Assembly (NCBI GenBank): GCA_964527385.1 | Contig: CAZGPZ010000034.1 | Coordinates: forward strand, 1 to 11,097 | Origin: JANWHZ01 sp964527385 | GTDB taxonomy: Bacteria > Patescibacteriota > Saccharimonadia > Saccharimonadales > UBA4665 | Direction of reading: 5' to 3' | DNA: 11,097 nucleotides | Shown: in pieces, positions 5,200 through 11,097 of the stretch | Position numbering within the stretch: the stretch's first letter is position 1 | Layout: each line of letters opens with the position of its first letter | Program-made: the position numbers and the translations under genes | Notes under the pieces: generated by a model | Told to the model about the DNA's origin: nothing | Seen by the model: the letters and a program-made list of their open reading frames with translations, nothing else | Databases searched by the model: none

Positions 5200-6383
5200 A
5201 TCGTACTCTCCTTATTTTCAAAGCAATGAGCGACCTGCCTGACGAGCCACGACAATTGGTTCGGGTTGAGCTGCGGGTCGATGCCGCCGCTGTGTGTTGG
5301 CAGTTCGTCCGGTGTTTCTGTGCATTCGCGGCGGGTTGTATCGCCGGTTGCCTCTACGTGGATGCCGTGCAATCGCAAACCGTGTTGGCGCGCAATGCCC
5401 GCCATTTCACAAATTTGCCCGGCAATTTCCGGCAAGGCACGGATCTTGTGCCCATGCATGGAACGCGTGGCCCCGTGAATATCGTACAGTATGATGGCAT
5501 TTGGCGCATGGCTGGCAAGCGCGTCCATGACATCGTGCAGCCTTGCAGTCTTGCCCGGCGGCAACCTAAGCATGAAGGCTAATTTGCCCGGTATGCTGTA
5601 GGGGTTGAGTTTGCGTGCCAAGGCAGCGATGTGCTCTGGCGTGGAACTGTCATCGATCTTGATACCGACGACATTTTCGACGCGGCTGAGCATTTCAGCA
5701 TGCGCCCCGCTGGCGCTATTTGTGCGTGCACCGATCCAAGGGAGGTCTGCCGAAAGTAACAACTCACGTCCGTCGGGCATGGTTGCGAGGCGCGCGTGTT
5801 CGTAGGGCAACAGCAACGCTTCATGGGCGTGCCATTGATGGCTTGCGAGCGCTTCGCTCAAGCCAGCCTCGACTTCGCGCGCACGCACGGCTGCACGAGG
5901 CAACCGTGCGGGATCGGGATCCCGTCGGTCAATCGATGCGGCGTTGACCAGCTCGCCCATGTGCGACGCAACACCATGTTCTGTTGCGTTCGAACGGGGT
6001 TTGGCGTTATTGCCGCTGCGCAAAATGAAGAGCGGTGCTGGCGATATTGAGTTTTGTACTGCTTGCCGCATGGCTAGCGAGTCAGCAATAACTTGCTGCG
6101 ATGTCATGCCATCGAGCGGCTCCGCGCAGCGGCCGGCGATTACGACCATGCGCAGGTCTTGGCCGAGGGCAATTTTGCCGAGCATCGAACGAAGCGCACA
6201 TATATGTTCGGGCGTGGTCGGCGCTTCAGTATGCTGCACTTGCTGCAGGGCGGTCTCAAGCGCCGTTGGATCGTCATATTCCGGCTGGCAAAGCTCATTG
6301 TATGGCTGACGAGGAAGCTCTGCAACAATAGCAGCGGGCGTTCTAAGCCTGGGCAAATCAATTTGTTCAATTACTTGTGACAC
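5196..6383 (-). CDS. aroG: Class II 3-deoxy-7-phosphoheptulonate (DAHP) synthase
   Basis: The first enzyme of the shikimate pathway, joining phosphoenolpyruvate and erythrose 4-phosphate. This is the class II (plant/Mycobacterium-type) family, divergent but recognisable: AGRCAEP (83-89), SGNNAKPRS (123-131), WIGARTNSASGAHAEML (216-232), YDIHGATRS (300-308), HVEATGD (342-348), and GGIDPQLNPNQ near the end. The metal ligands by homology are C86, H303, E345 and D369, all present. At 395 residues it is shorter than the roughly 460 of the Mycobacterium enzyme. The start is GTG at 6383-6381, preceded by AGAAAGGA with 7 nt spacing; this choice fits the upstream terminator ending about 22 nt away. 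It is the first structural gene after the W-F-Y-F leader peptide. The symbol is by analogy with the Mycobacterium gene. Confidence 0.92.
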   Translation of the reverse strand: MSQVIEQIDLPRLRTPAAIVAELPRQPYNELCQPEYDDPTALETALQQVQHTEAPTTPEHICALRSMLGKIALGQDLRMVVIAGRCAEPLDGMTSQQVIADSLAMRQAVQNSISPAPLFILRSGNNAKPRSNATEHGVASHMGELVNAASIDRRDPDPARLPRAAVRAREVEAGLSEALASHQWHAHEALLLPYEHARLATMPDGRELLLSADLPWIGARTNSASGAHAEMLSRVENVVGIKIDDSSTPEHIAALARKLNPYSIPGKLAFMLRLPPGKTARLHDVMDALASHAPNAIILYDIHGATRSMHGHKIRALPEIAGQICEMAGIARQHGLRLHGIHVEATGDTTRRECTETPDELPTHSGGIDPQLNPNQLSWLVRQVAHCFENKESTI

Positions 6384-6404
6384 GGTATATCCTTTCTGGT
6401 GATA

Positions 6405-6428
6405 CGAAAAAACCGCCTTGCGGCGGTT
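6405..6428 (-). terminator. Attenuator terminator before DAHP synthase
   Basis: In the minus-strand RNA AACCGCC (6428-6422) pairs with GGCGGUU (6417-6411) around a GCAA tetraloop and runs into a stretch of six U (6412-6407). It lies 27 nt after the leader peptide stop codon and 22 nt before the GTG start of the DAHP synthase gene. The 5' arm is also complementary to bases inside the leader ORF, which marks it as an attenuator. Confidence 0.92.
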
Positions 6429-6454
6429 GCTTGCGATTGTAATTTAGTTACTGG

Positions 6455-6532
6455 TTAGTTTGAATACAAAGCAATACCGCCACAGCTAATGCCGGTAAAA
6501 TAAAACCAATTGCTTTGCATGGATTGAGCCAT
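6455..6532 (-). CDS. Aromatic leader peptide (Trp-Phe-Tyr-Phe)
   Basis: A 25-codon ORF from ATG 6532-6530 to TAA 6457-6455. The product starts MAQSMQSN and is followed by WFYF at residues 9-12 (codons 6508-6497), then TGISCGG and a short tail with another Tyr (residue 23). A run of all three aromatic residues directly upstream of DAHP synthase, TyrA and PheA is the signature of an attenuation leader. A second in-frame ATG lies at 6520-6518, but neither ATG has a ribosome binding site. The first ATG is 7 nt after the -10 box, so a leaderless transcript is likely. Confidence 0.88.
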   Translation of the reverse strand: MAQSMQSNWFYFTGISCGGIALYSN

Positions 6533-6539
6533 GCGCGCT

Positions 6540-6567
6540 AGTATACAGGACGTTTGAAATATTGCAA
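6540..6567 (-). promoter_or_regulatory. Sigma70-like promoter of the aromatic operon
   Basis: TTGCAA (6567-6562) and TATACT (6545-6540) on the minus strand are separated by 16 nt. The -10 box ends 7 nt before the leader ATG, the same geometry as at the second leader (16-nt spacer, 7-nt gap). The promoter sits directly after the stop codon of the upstream GNAT gene, and its -35 region overlaps an imperfect palindrome. Confidence 0.78.
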
Positions 6568-6573
6568 GCGTCC
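6548..6573. repeat. 26-bp imperfect palindrome over the -35 region
   Basis: GGACGTTTG (6548-6556) and CAAGCGTCC (6565-6573) form arms that match at 8 of 9 positions around an 8-base AT-rich centre. The element covers the -35 box and part of the spacer of the aromatic promoter and touches the stop codon of the upstream GNAT gene. It could be an operator for a dimeric repressor, or a weak hairpin ending the GNAT transcript. It lacks a following U-run, so I favour an operator, weakly. Confidence 0.4.
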
Positions 6574-7163
6574 TAAACAGAAAGCTCGGCAATCATATCC
6601 TGAATGTGGTCCCTGCCTTCGATTTCCATCGCCGTGCTGCCGTGTGGCACCAATGACAGCGCATCTTTGCCGCGAACAGCCATAAAACCCGCTCGATCGT
6701 AGAGTTGCTTTGCTCGCTTATTACCATCGATCACGGACAATTTCACCCTTTCCAGCCCGATGTCCAGGGCATGCTGCGAAAGCGCGGCGATCACATACCT
6801 TCCAAAGCCACGGTGTTCCTGTTCTTTGACAGTGAATATGCTTGAAATGTAGCCCGACCCATCCCGCTGCAGTTCAAGCATGCCGCCGCTGATCACTAGT
6901 CCGGCAGTGTTCTTAAAAGCATATATTGCCTCGGATCTCATCACTCTTTGGCGTAGTGCATCCAGGTTGAGCTTGGCATCGGCTGGGCACAAGGTACCGG
7001 GACGATCCGCGTGCACGTGGGTTAGTCCTTGGCAAAATAGCCAAGCATCATAATCAGTATTGCCAAGTTTTTCGGGCGCTAAAGGCATGCCCGGATCATC
7101 CGCCGGCATTTGTTCCCAGTCACTACGGCTTGGATGTAGTTTTAGGTCGTTTGGGTTTGCCAT
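6573..7163 (-). CDS. GNAT-family N-acetyltransferase
   Basis: An acetyl-CoA-dependent acyltransferase of about 196 residues. Seen: the acetyl-CoA pyrophosphate loop in SSIFTVKEQEHRGFGRYV (107-124; E116-H-R-G-F-G in the Q/RxxGxG/A position) and the C-terminal GNKRAKQLYDRAGF (147-160), the usual GNAT motif B. The N-terminal 60 residues are not recognisable. I start at ATG 7163, which has AAGGG 8 nt upstream; the longer frame from 7211 would begin inside the rpsI terminator and encode an unlikely tail. It stands alone between the ribosomal operon terminator and the aromatic promoter, with no clear promoter of its own, so it may depend on read-through. The substrate is unknown; it is not obviously related to the other GNAT at 1642-2305. 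Confidence 0.85.
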   Translation of the reverse strand: MANPNDLKLHPSRSDWEQMPADDPGMPLAPEKLGNTDYDAWLFCQGLTHVHADRPGTLCPADAKLNLDALRQRVMRSEAIYAFKNTAGLVISGGMLELQRDGSGYISSIFTVKEQEHRGFGRYVIAALSQHALDIGLERVKLSVIDGNKRAKQLYDRAGFMAVRGKDALSLVPHGSTAMEIEGRDHIQDMIAELSV

Positions 7164-7185
7164 ACGATTTTCCCTTGTATGTAGC

Positions 7186-7217
7186 AAACAAAAAGAGCGG
7201 GACCGACCCACTCTTTT
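7186..7217 (-). terminator. Intrinsic terminator of the ribosomal-protein operon
   Basis: AAAAGAGUGGG (7217-7207) pairs with CCCGCUCUUUU (7201-7191) around the loop UCGGU, with one G-U pair, and continues into a U-rich run. It lies 12 nt after the rpsI stop and closes the ribosomal operon. No competing pairing with upstream sequence was seen, so it looks like a plain terminator. Confidence 0.92.
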
Positions 7218-7229
7218 GCCGCTGGTAAT

Positions 7230-7631
7230 TTAGCGTTTTGTGAACTGGCGCTTTTTGCGCGCGCCTTTGAGGCCGAACTTCTTGCGTTCTTTGTCGCGTG
7301 GGTCGCGGCTCAGGAGGTCGGCCCGCTTCAGCGTGCCTTTCAGGTCTTCGTTCATGGCACTCAGTACTTTTGATACAGCCAGGCGGATTGCCTCGGCTTG
7401 CCCATCGTGTCCACCGCCGCTTACACGGACGGTGATGTCGTACTTGTTGTCCATCTCGACGGCCGTAAATGGCTCGCGAAGTTTATCCAGCAAGTACTTG
7501 CTACTTGCAAAATATTCCATGGCTGGCTTGTCGTTAATGGTCATGGCGCCCTTGCCGCCCGTCAGGCGGACGCGTGCCGTCGATGTCTTGCGCCGGCCAA
7601 GCGCATAGAAAAAGTCGTTCTTGCTCGGCAT
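7230..7631 (-). CDS. rpsI: 30S ribosomal protein S9
   Basis: Small-subunit protein whose C-terminal tail reaches the P-site tRNA. The 133-residue product has the family's opening YALGRRKTSTARVRL (10-24), GGGHDGQAEAIRLAVSKVL in the middle, and the basic tail ending in QFTKR with the conserved terminal Lys-Arg. Length is normal. It starts one base after the rplM stop and is the last gene of the operon, directly before the terminator. Confidence 0.97.
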   Translation of the reverse strand: MPSKNDFFYALGRRKTSTARVRLTGGKGAMTINDKPAMEYFASSKYLLDKLREPFTAVEMDNKYDITVRVSGGGHDGQAEAIRLAVSKVLSAMNEDLKGTLKRADLLSRDPRDKERKKFGLKGARKKRQFTKR

Positions 7632-7632
7632 A

Positions 7633-8076
7633 TTAGTTACCTTCTTTCAATGTAAGTACTTCGGGCTTCTGGGCTTCGTGCTTGTGGTCGCTGCCAGCAT
7701 ATATTTTCAAGCGTTCTAAGCGGCCATCACGAAGCCGGTTGGCGGGCAGCATGCCACGAATCGCATGCTCTATAGCTACCGTTGGGTCCAGGTTCATCTG
7801 TTCCTTGAGCGTGCGCTCGCGGAGGTTGCCAGGGTGGCCGCTGTGGCGGTAGTACTTGATGGTTTCAAGTTTGTTGCCAGTTACCCGAAGGTCTTTGGCG
7901 TTGACGATAACCACGTAATCGCCACAATCGATGTGCGAAGTAAACTGCGGCTTGCCCTTGCCTGTTAACAAGGTTGCTGCCTTGGTCGCGACGCGTCCCA
8001 TCGTGGCATCCGAAGCGTCAAGCACATACCACTTACGGGTAACGTCTGACGGTTTTGCGCTGTAGGTTTTCTGCAT
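7633..8076 (-). CDS. rplM: 50S ribosomal protein L13
   Basis: An early-assembly protein of the large subunit, 147 residues. Typical features: RKWYVLDASDATMGRVAT (14-31), GDYVVIVNAKDLRVTGNK, YYRHSGHPG, and HAIRGMLPANRLR. Its ATG shares one base with the rplQ stop (TAATG) and it is followed by rpsI, the usual L13-S9 pair. Confidence 0.97.
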   Translation of the reverse strand: MQKTYSAKPSDVTRKWYVLDASDATMGRVATKAATLLTGKGKPQFTSHIDCGDYVVIVNAKDLRVTGNKLETIKYYRHSGHPGNLRERTLKEQMNLDPTVAIEHAIRGMLPANRLRDGRLERLKIYAGSDHKHEAQKPEVLTLKEGN

Positions 8077-8555
8077 TACTTTGTCTCCTTCTTGGCTGCT
8101 GGTTTGGCAGCAGGTTTCGCTGGAGCTTTGGCAGCCGGTTTGACTGCCGCTGTTTTCGAAGTTACGGCTGCTGGTTTGGCAACAGGTGCTTCCTTGAGGT
8201 CATCGACAAAGCTGACGCGAGCCATTTGTGTATTGTCACCACGGCGATTCCGCGTTTTTTCGATACGCAAGTGACCGCTATTCCGTCCGCCAAGCTTCGG
8301 CGCGATCTCATCGACGAGTTTGTGCGCACTTGAGACGGTCTGTAAACCTCTCAACACCTGGCGACGATTGTGCAAGTCGCCTTTTTTGGCTTTGGTGATC
8401 AATCGTTCAACGTAGGGCACCATTTCTTTGGCTTTTGGTAGTGTCGTTTCGACCGCTTCGTCCCTGACGAGTGAGTCGGCTAAGCCCTTGATGAGGGCAG
8501 TGCGCGGGCCTTTCTCGCGGTGGAATTTACGACCTTGGTATCCGTGACGGTGCAT
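8076..8555 (-). CDS. rplQ: 50S ribosomal protein L17 with Ala/Pro/Lys-rich tail
   Basis: Large-subunit protein near the exit of the peptide tunnel. The core (1-120) has the standard MHRHGYQGRKFHREKGPR start and the central LHNRRQVLRGLQ. A low-complexity tail of about 40 residues (121-159), built from Ala, Pro and Lys in PAAK-like repeats, extends beyond the usual length of about 117-130. Such tails are known in several lineages and are probably disordered. It begins one base after the rpoA stop. Confidence 0.97.
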   Translation of the reverse strand: MHRHGYQGRKFHREKGPRTALIKGLADSLVRDEAVETTLPKAKEMVPYVERLITKAKKGDLHNRRQVLRGLQTVSSAHKLVDEIAPKLGGRNSGHLRIEKTRNRRGDNTQMARVSFVDDLKEAPVAKPAAVTSKTAAVKPAAKAPAKPAAKPAAKKETK

Positions 8556-8556
8556 A

Positions 8557-9504
8557 TTACAACTCCAGCTCGGCGAGCTTTTCCTTTACTTCGTCGAGTG
8601 CTTTGCTGCCGAAACCTTTCAGCTCGCGCAGTTCAGCCTCGTTCAGCGCAAACAAGTCGCGGATGGTGTGGATGTCATTGTTGACCAGGGCATTCGCGGT
8701 GCGGGCGCTCAGGTTCAAATCTTCGATCGGCGTGTTAAGGACCGATGCGTCATCGCTTTTTTCGCCGCTATCAAAGCTGGTGCTTTCGCTGTCATTGCGA
8801 TGCGGTTCGCTTGCCACGCGGGTCTTGCCGGCTAATGCGGTGTATTGGTTGACCAAAATAGCTGCTGCTTCCTCGAAGGCGTCACGCGGGCTGATAGTGC
8901 CATTTGTTTCGACGGTCAAGAGCAGTTTGTCAAAATCGGTTGATTGGCCGACGCGGGTGTTTTCTACTTTGTAGCGTACGCGCGTAACCGGGCTGAACAT
9001 GACGTCCAAAGCGATGTGGTCGCTCGGCTTTTTGGCTGTGCTTTCTTCAATTTGGCGGTAACCGCGGCCGATTTCTACGACAAGGTCCATGACGAGCGTT
9101 GCTTTGTCATCGTCAATTGTGGCGATAATGTGATCAGGGTTGACCACTTCTACATCCGCATTGACTTGGATATCTTTGGCCGTGACGGCGCCTTTGCCTT
9201 TCTTGACAATGCGCAGCGTTTGCGCGTCGTCGCCGTACACTCGGAAGTAGATGCCTTTTAGGTTTTGCATGATGTCAACGACATCTTCTTTGACGCCGGG
9301 GACAGTGGTGAATTCGTGCGTGGCACCTTCGATCTTGAATGAGGTGACGCCGGCGCCAGCAATGCTGGATAGCATGACCCGGCGCAAAGAGTTGCCGAGC
9401 GTCATACCGTAGCCGCCATGCAGCGGTTCGATGCTAAAGGTGCTGCTTGTAGCGCCTTGGTCGTCGACATTCACGATTCCTGGTGTGTGAATCAAGTTTG
9501 ACAT
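8557..9504 (-). CDS. rpoA: RNA polymerase alpha subunit
   Basis: Forms the dimer that scaffolds RNA polymerase assembly. The 315-residue protein has the N-terminal dimerisation domain (GGYGMTLGNSLRRVMLSS, 30-47) and a C-terminal DNA-contact domain (about 257-315). R268 in SARTAN matches E. coli R265, the key UP-element residue, and the ELKGFGSKALDEVKEKL helix is present. The linker (about 233-256) is acidic and Ser-rich. The ATG at 9504 has GGAG upstream. The neighbours rpsD and rplQ are the usual bacterial ones. Confidence 0.98.
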   Translation of the reverse strand: MSNLIHTPGIVNVDDQGATSSTFSIEPLHGGYGMTLGNSLRRVMLSSIAGAGVTSFKIEGATHEFTTVPGVKEDVVDIMQNLKGIYFRVYGDDAQTLRIVKKGKGAVTAKDIQVNADVEVVNPDHIIATIDDDKATLVMDLVVEIGRGYRQIEESTAKKPSDHIALDVMFSPVTRVRYKVENTRVGQSTDFDKLLLTVETNGTISPRDAFEEAAAILVNQYTALAGKTRVASEPHRNDSESTSFDSGEKSDDASVLNTPIEDLNLSARTANALVNNDIHTIRDLFALNEAELRELKGFGSKALDEVKEKLAELEL

Positions 9505-9522
9505 ACGTTCTCCTGGTCTCCT

Positions 9523-10140
9523 TTAGCGTGAATAGTATTCGACGATTAGCTGTTCATTGATATCTGGCTCAGCGTCGTCGCGCGTGGGCAGATTCGTTAT
9601 TTCGATAACGACTTTCTTGCGGTTGACTTTCAACCAACTTGGCGTTGAGGTCGGTGCCGGGCTCACGTCGTCAAGCTTTTTGAAGTACTCGGTACCAGCG
9701 CTATGAGCACGAAGCTCAAGCATGTCGCCGGCTTTCAAACGGATGGAAGGGATATCAACCCGGCGGCCGTTTAGCAAGAAATGGCCGTGTGTGACCAATT
9801 GGCGCGCAGCGCGGCGCGACGGCGCGAAGCCGGAGCGGTACACTGCATTGTCGGCGCGTTGCTCAAGTAGCTGCAGAAGCACGGCGCCCGATTGGCCACG
9901 GCTGCGGCTGGCTTCTTTCATGAGGTTGCTGAACTGGCGCTCAAGCAAGCCGTACATGCGCTTGACCTTCTGCTTCTCGCGAAGCTGCAGCAAATACTGC
10001 GAGGTTTTCGGGCGCATGCCGCGGCTGGGACCTTGCCCGGGCGTGCCGGGGCGCTTGACGAGCGCTTTGTGGGCTTTCGGGTGAAGGGCATAGCCTTCGC
10101 GCCGGCTCATCTTGACGATAGATTGTGTATCACGTGCCAT
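9523..10140 (-). CDS. rpsD: 30S ribosomal protein S4
   Basis: Primary 16S rRNA binder, 205 residues. The N-terminal domain contains KRMYGLLERQFSNLM and the S4 RNA-binding domain follows (YRSGFAPSRRAARQLVTHG and FLLNGRRVDIPS). No N-terminal zinc-binding cysteines are visible, so it is the Cys-free form. The C-terminus ending in NEQLIVEYYSR is typical. It starts 3 nt after the rpsK stop. Confidence 0.97.
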   Translation of the reverse strand: MARDTQSIVKMSRREGYALHPKAHKALVKRPGTPGQGPSRGMRPKTSQYLLQLREKQKVKRMYGLLERQFSNLMKEASRSRGQSGAVLLQLLEQRADNAVYRSGFAPSRRAARQLVTHGHFLLNGRRVDIPSIRLKAGDMLELRAHSAGTEYFKKLDDVSPAPTSTPSWLKVNRKKVVIEITNLPTRDDAEPDINEQLIVEYYSR

Positions 10141-10143
10141 GAT

Positions 10144-10542
10144 TTAGACCCTCCTTGCCTTCCGTGGGCGGACACCGCCGTGCGGGATGCCGGTCACATC
10201 TGTAATCCTTTCGACGTGGATGGCTTGGTTGGCAAGCGCGCGTATCGCGGAATCCCGTCCCAGGCCAACGCCGGTAACAAATACTTCGGCTTTCATGAAG
10301 CCATATTGCTGCTTGGCTGCCTGCGCTGCTTTTTCTGCTGCGACTTGGGCTGCGTACGCGGTGCCTTTTTTGGAGCCACGGAACCCGCATGCGCCGGCGC
10401 TTGAGCTGGTCAAAGCCCCGCCCTTCGGGTCCGTGAAGGTAATGATCGTGTTGTTGAAGGAAGCTTGCACGTGGACTTGCCCTTGGGCTACGGTGCGCTT
10501 GGCTTTCTTTTTCTTGGGTGTAGTAGTGGTAACTTCTGCCAT
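10144..10542 (-). CDS. rpsK: 30S ribosomal protein S11
   Basis: Platform protein of the small subunit that lines the mRNA exit. The 132-residue product has the family core NTIITFTDPKGGALTSSSAG (30-49) and GVGLGRDSAIRAL, and ends with ITDVTGIPHGGVRPRKARRV. The N-terminus is short and Lys-rich. The ATG follows AAGGG at about 10 nt. It is separated from rpsM by 91 bases, the only sizeable gap in this ribosomal block. Confidence 0.97.
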   Translation of the reverse strand: MAEVTTTTPKKKKAKRTVAQGQVHVQASFNNTIITFTDPKGGALTSSSAGACGFRGSKKGTAYAAQVAAEKAAQAAKQQYGFMKAEVFVTGVGLGRDSAIRALANQAIHVERITDVTGIPHGGVRPRKARRV

Positions 10543-10633
10543 TATATTCGTTCCCTTCGGTCGCTCAAGCCAGTAGCTAGTAGCTGATTGCTTGCAACTG
10601 CTGAGGACAGTGGACTATTAGCTATGAGCTTCA
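10543..10633. repeat. Intergenic spacer with degenerate AGCTA-type repeats
   Basis: The 91-base gap between rpsM and rpsK carries short imperfect copies of the palindrome TAGCTA and its relatives: on the plus strand AGTAGCTAGTAGCTG and, further right, CTATTAGCTATGAGC. No terminator with a U-run, no promoter and no ORF are evident. It could be a fragment of a dispersed low-complexity repeat. Confidence 0.35.
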
Positions 10634-11020
10634 TCATGTCTTTGACGCCGCTTTCTTCGCCGTGCCGCCCACCGTTACCTTTTTGCCGCGCCGGGTCCGG
10701 GCATTCGTTTTTGTCCGCTGGCCCCGTGATGGCAAACTTGCTTTGTGTCGCGACCCACGGTACGAGTTGATGTCCTTGAGGCGTTTGATGTTGCCCGCTA
10801 CGATACGCTGCAGCTCGCCTTCGACGAGGTATTTGCTGTTGATAGTATCTTGTATGCGTGAGACCTCGGCTTCCGTCAGATTCTTGACACGGACTGTGGG
10901 TTCAACGCTGGCCGATGCCAGAATGTCCGCGCTCGTCTTCGGGCCGATGCCGTACACGTATGTCAAAGCGACATGGACTTGCTTTTCGTTGGGGATGTTC
11001 ACCCCGGAAATTCTTGCCAT
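10634..11020 (-). CDS. rpsM: 30S ribosomal protein S13
   Basis: Head protein of the small subunit that contacts the P-site tRNA and forms a bridge to the 50S. The 128-residue product starts MARISGVNIPNEKQVHVALTY's family opening, has the YGIGPKTSADIL hairpin (23-34), and the basic end RGQRTKTNARTRRGKK. The last dozen residues (GGTAKKAASKT) are a short variable tail. It begins 2 nt after the rpmJ stop, and its TGA stop is followed by a second TGA. Confidence 0.97.
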   Translation of the reverse strand: MARISGVNIPNEKQVHVALTYVYGIGPKTSADILASASVEPTVRVKNLTEAEVSRIQDTINSKYLVEGELQRIVAGNIKRLKDINSYRGSRHKASLPSRGQRTKTNARTRRGKKVTVGGTAKKAASKT

Positions 11021-11022
11021 AC

Positions 11023-11097
11023 TTAACCTTGCCTCTGCTTATGCTTTGGCTTCAACTTGTTGATAATGTAAACCCGCCCTTTTCTACGGACAACCTT
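11023..11097 (-). CDS. rpmJ: 50S ribosomal protein L36, C-terminal part
   Basis: Twenty-four codons reach from the window edge to a TAA at 11025-11023. They read KVVRRKGRVYIINKLKPKHK and then QRQG, the end of L36. The two Cys/His zinc positions usual in this region (ICKNPKH in E. coli) are only partly kept: the Cys is replaced while the His remains, so this is probably the zinc-free form. The N-terminal part is outside the window. Confidence 0.93.
   Translation of the reverse strand, partial: KVVRRKGRVYIINKLKPKHKQRQG

Larger units (their letters stand above)
6405..6532 (-). promoter_or_regulatory. Aromatic amino acid transcription attenuator
   Basis: Segment 1 (6509-6517, CAAAGCAAU) is an exact 9-base complement of AUUGCUUUG in segment 2 (6467-6475). 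Segment 2 (6467-6481, GGCGGUAUUGCUUUG) pairs with segment 3 (CAAGCAACCGCC, 6422-6433) through GGCGGU/ACCGCC and UGCUU/AAGCA with a two-base bulge. Segment 3 forms the terminator with segment 4. Segment 1 ends right at the Trp codon of the W-F-Y-F run, so a ribosome held at those codons masks it and permits the 2:3 antiterminator. A ribosome at the UAA (6457-6455) occludes segment 2 and allows termination. The spacing of stop codon, segment 2 and segment 3 is nearly the same as in the attenuator at 2341-2465. Confidence 0.9.

Noticed and set aside
7164..7211. Upstream start for the GNAT at 6573
   Set aside because: The extension is encoded inside the rpsI terminator hairpin and has no ribosome binding site, unlike ATG 7163.
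1..11097. tRNA genes, CRISPR arrays, insertion sequences or phage genes
   Set aside because: None seen by reading both strands; the window is almost completely filled by the genes and leaders listed.

Overview
Every supported gene in this window lies on the minus strand, so it is read from high to low coordinates. The right half is the tail of a bacterial ribosomal-protein operon. The shape of the fragment (L36 C-terminus ending in PKHKQRQG, compact S13/S11/S4/rpoA/L17/L13/S9 block, gaps of a few bases, many 4-base ATGA overlaps) suggests a small, streamlined genome. My best guess is a Patescibacteria/CPR member, possibly Saccharibacteria. This is an inference from protein flavour and not a search result. 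UGA is used as a normal stop, so the UGA-recoding CPR lineages are unlikely.

Layout in transcription order: (1) 11097-7230, rpmJ (partial), rpsM, rpsK, rpsD, rpoA, rplQ, rplM, rpsI, closed by a strong intrinsic terminator at 7186-7217. (2) 7163-6573, a GNAT acetyltransferase. (3) 6567-2502, an aromatic amino acid unit: promoter, 25-codon leader peptide with Trp-Phe-Tyr-Phe codons, attenuator, then class II DAHP synthase, TyrA, PheA and a class IV aminotransferase (IlvE-like), the last four joined by ATGA overlaps. (4) 2500-1, a second unit with its own promoter, a 24-codon leader peptide with tandem Trp codons and a second attenuator, then a GNAT gene split by a +1 frameshift, an aspartoacylase/succinylglutamate desuccinylase-like hydrolase, and trpS.

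The main discovery is a two-level aromatic/tryptophan sensing arrangement that ordinary gene calling misses. Both operons start with the same architecture: a sigma70-like promoter whose -10 box ends 7 nt before an AUG (so the leader mRNA is probably leaderless), a short leader ORF with aromatic codons, and three mutually exclusive RNA pairings 1:2, 2:3 and 3:4, where 3:4 is an intrinsic terminator. This is classical ribosome-mediated transcription attenuation. In the second operon the first structural gene carries a further candidate sensor. A Shine-Dalgarno-like GGGAGG, 3 nt, then CUU UGG C reproduces the layout of the prfB (release factor 2) +1 frameshift site, with the Trp codon UGG in the place of the UGA stop. 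A +1 slip there joins the two halves of a normal-looking GNAT. The shifted 220-residue GNAT and the following hydrolase contain no Trp at all, and trpS encodes one. The inferred picture is that Trp shortage both relieves termination and promotes frameshifting, giving full-length GNAT, hydrolase and TrpS. The main caveat is that trpS also seems to lose its frame near the window edge, so indel errors or gene decay must be excluded.
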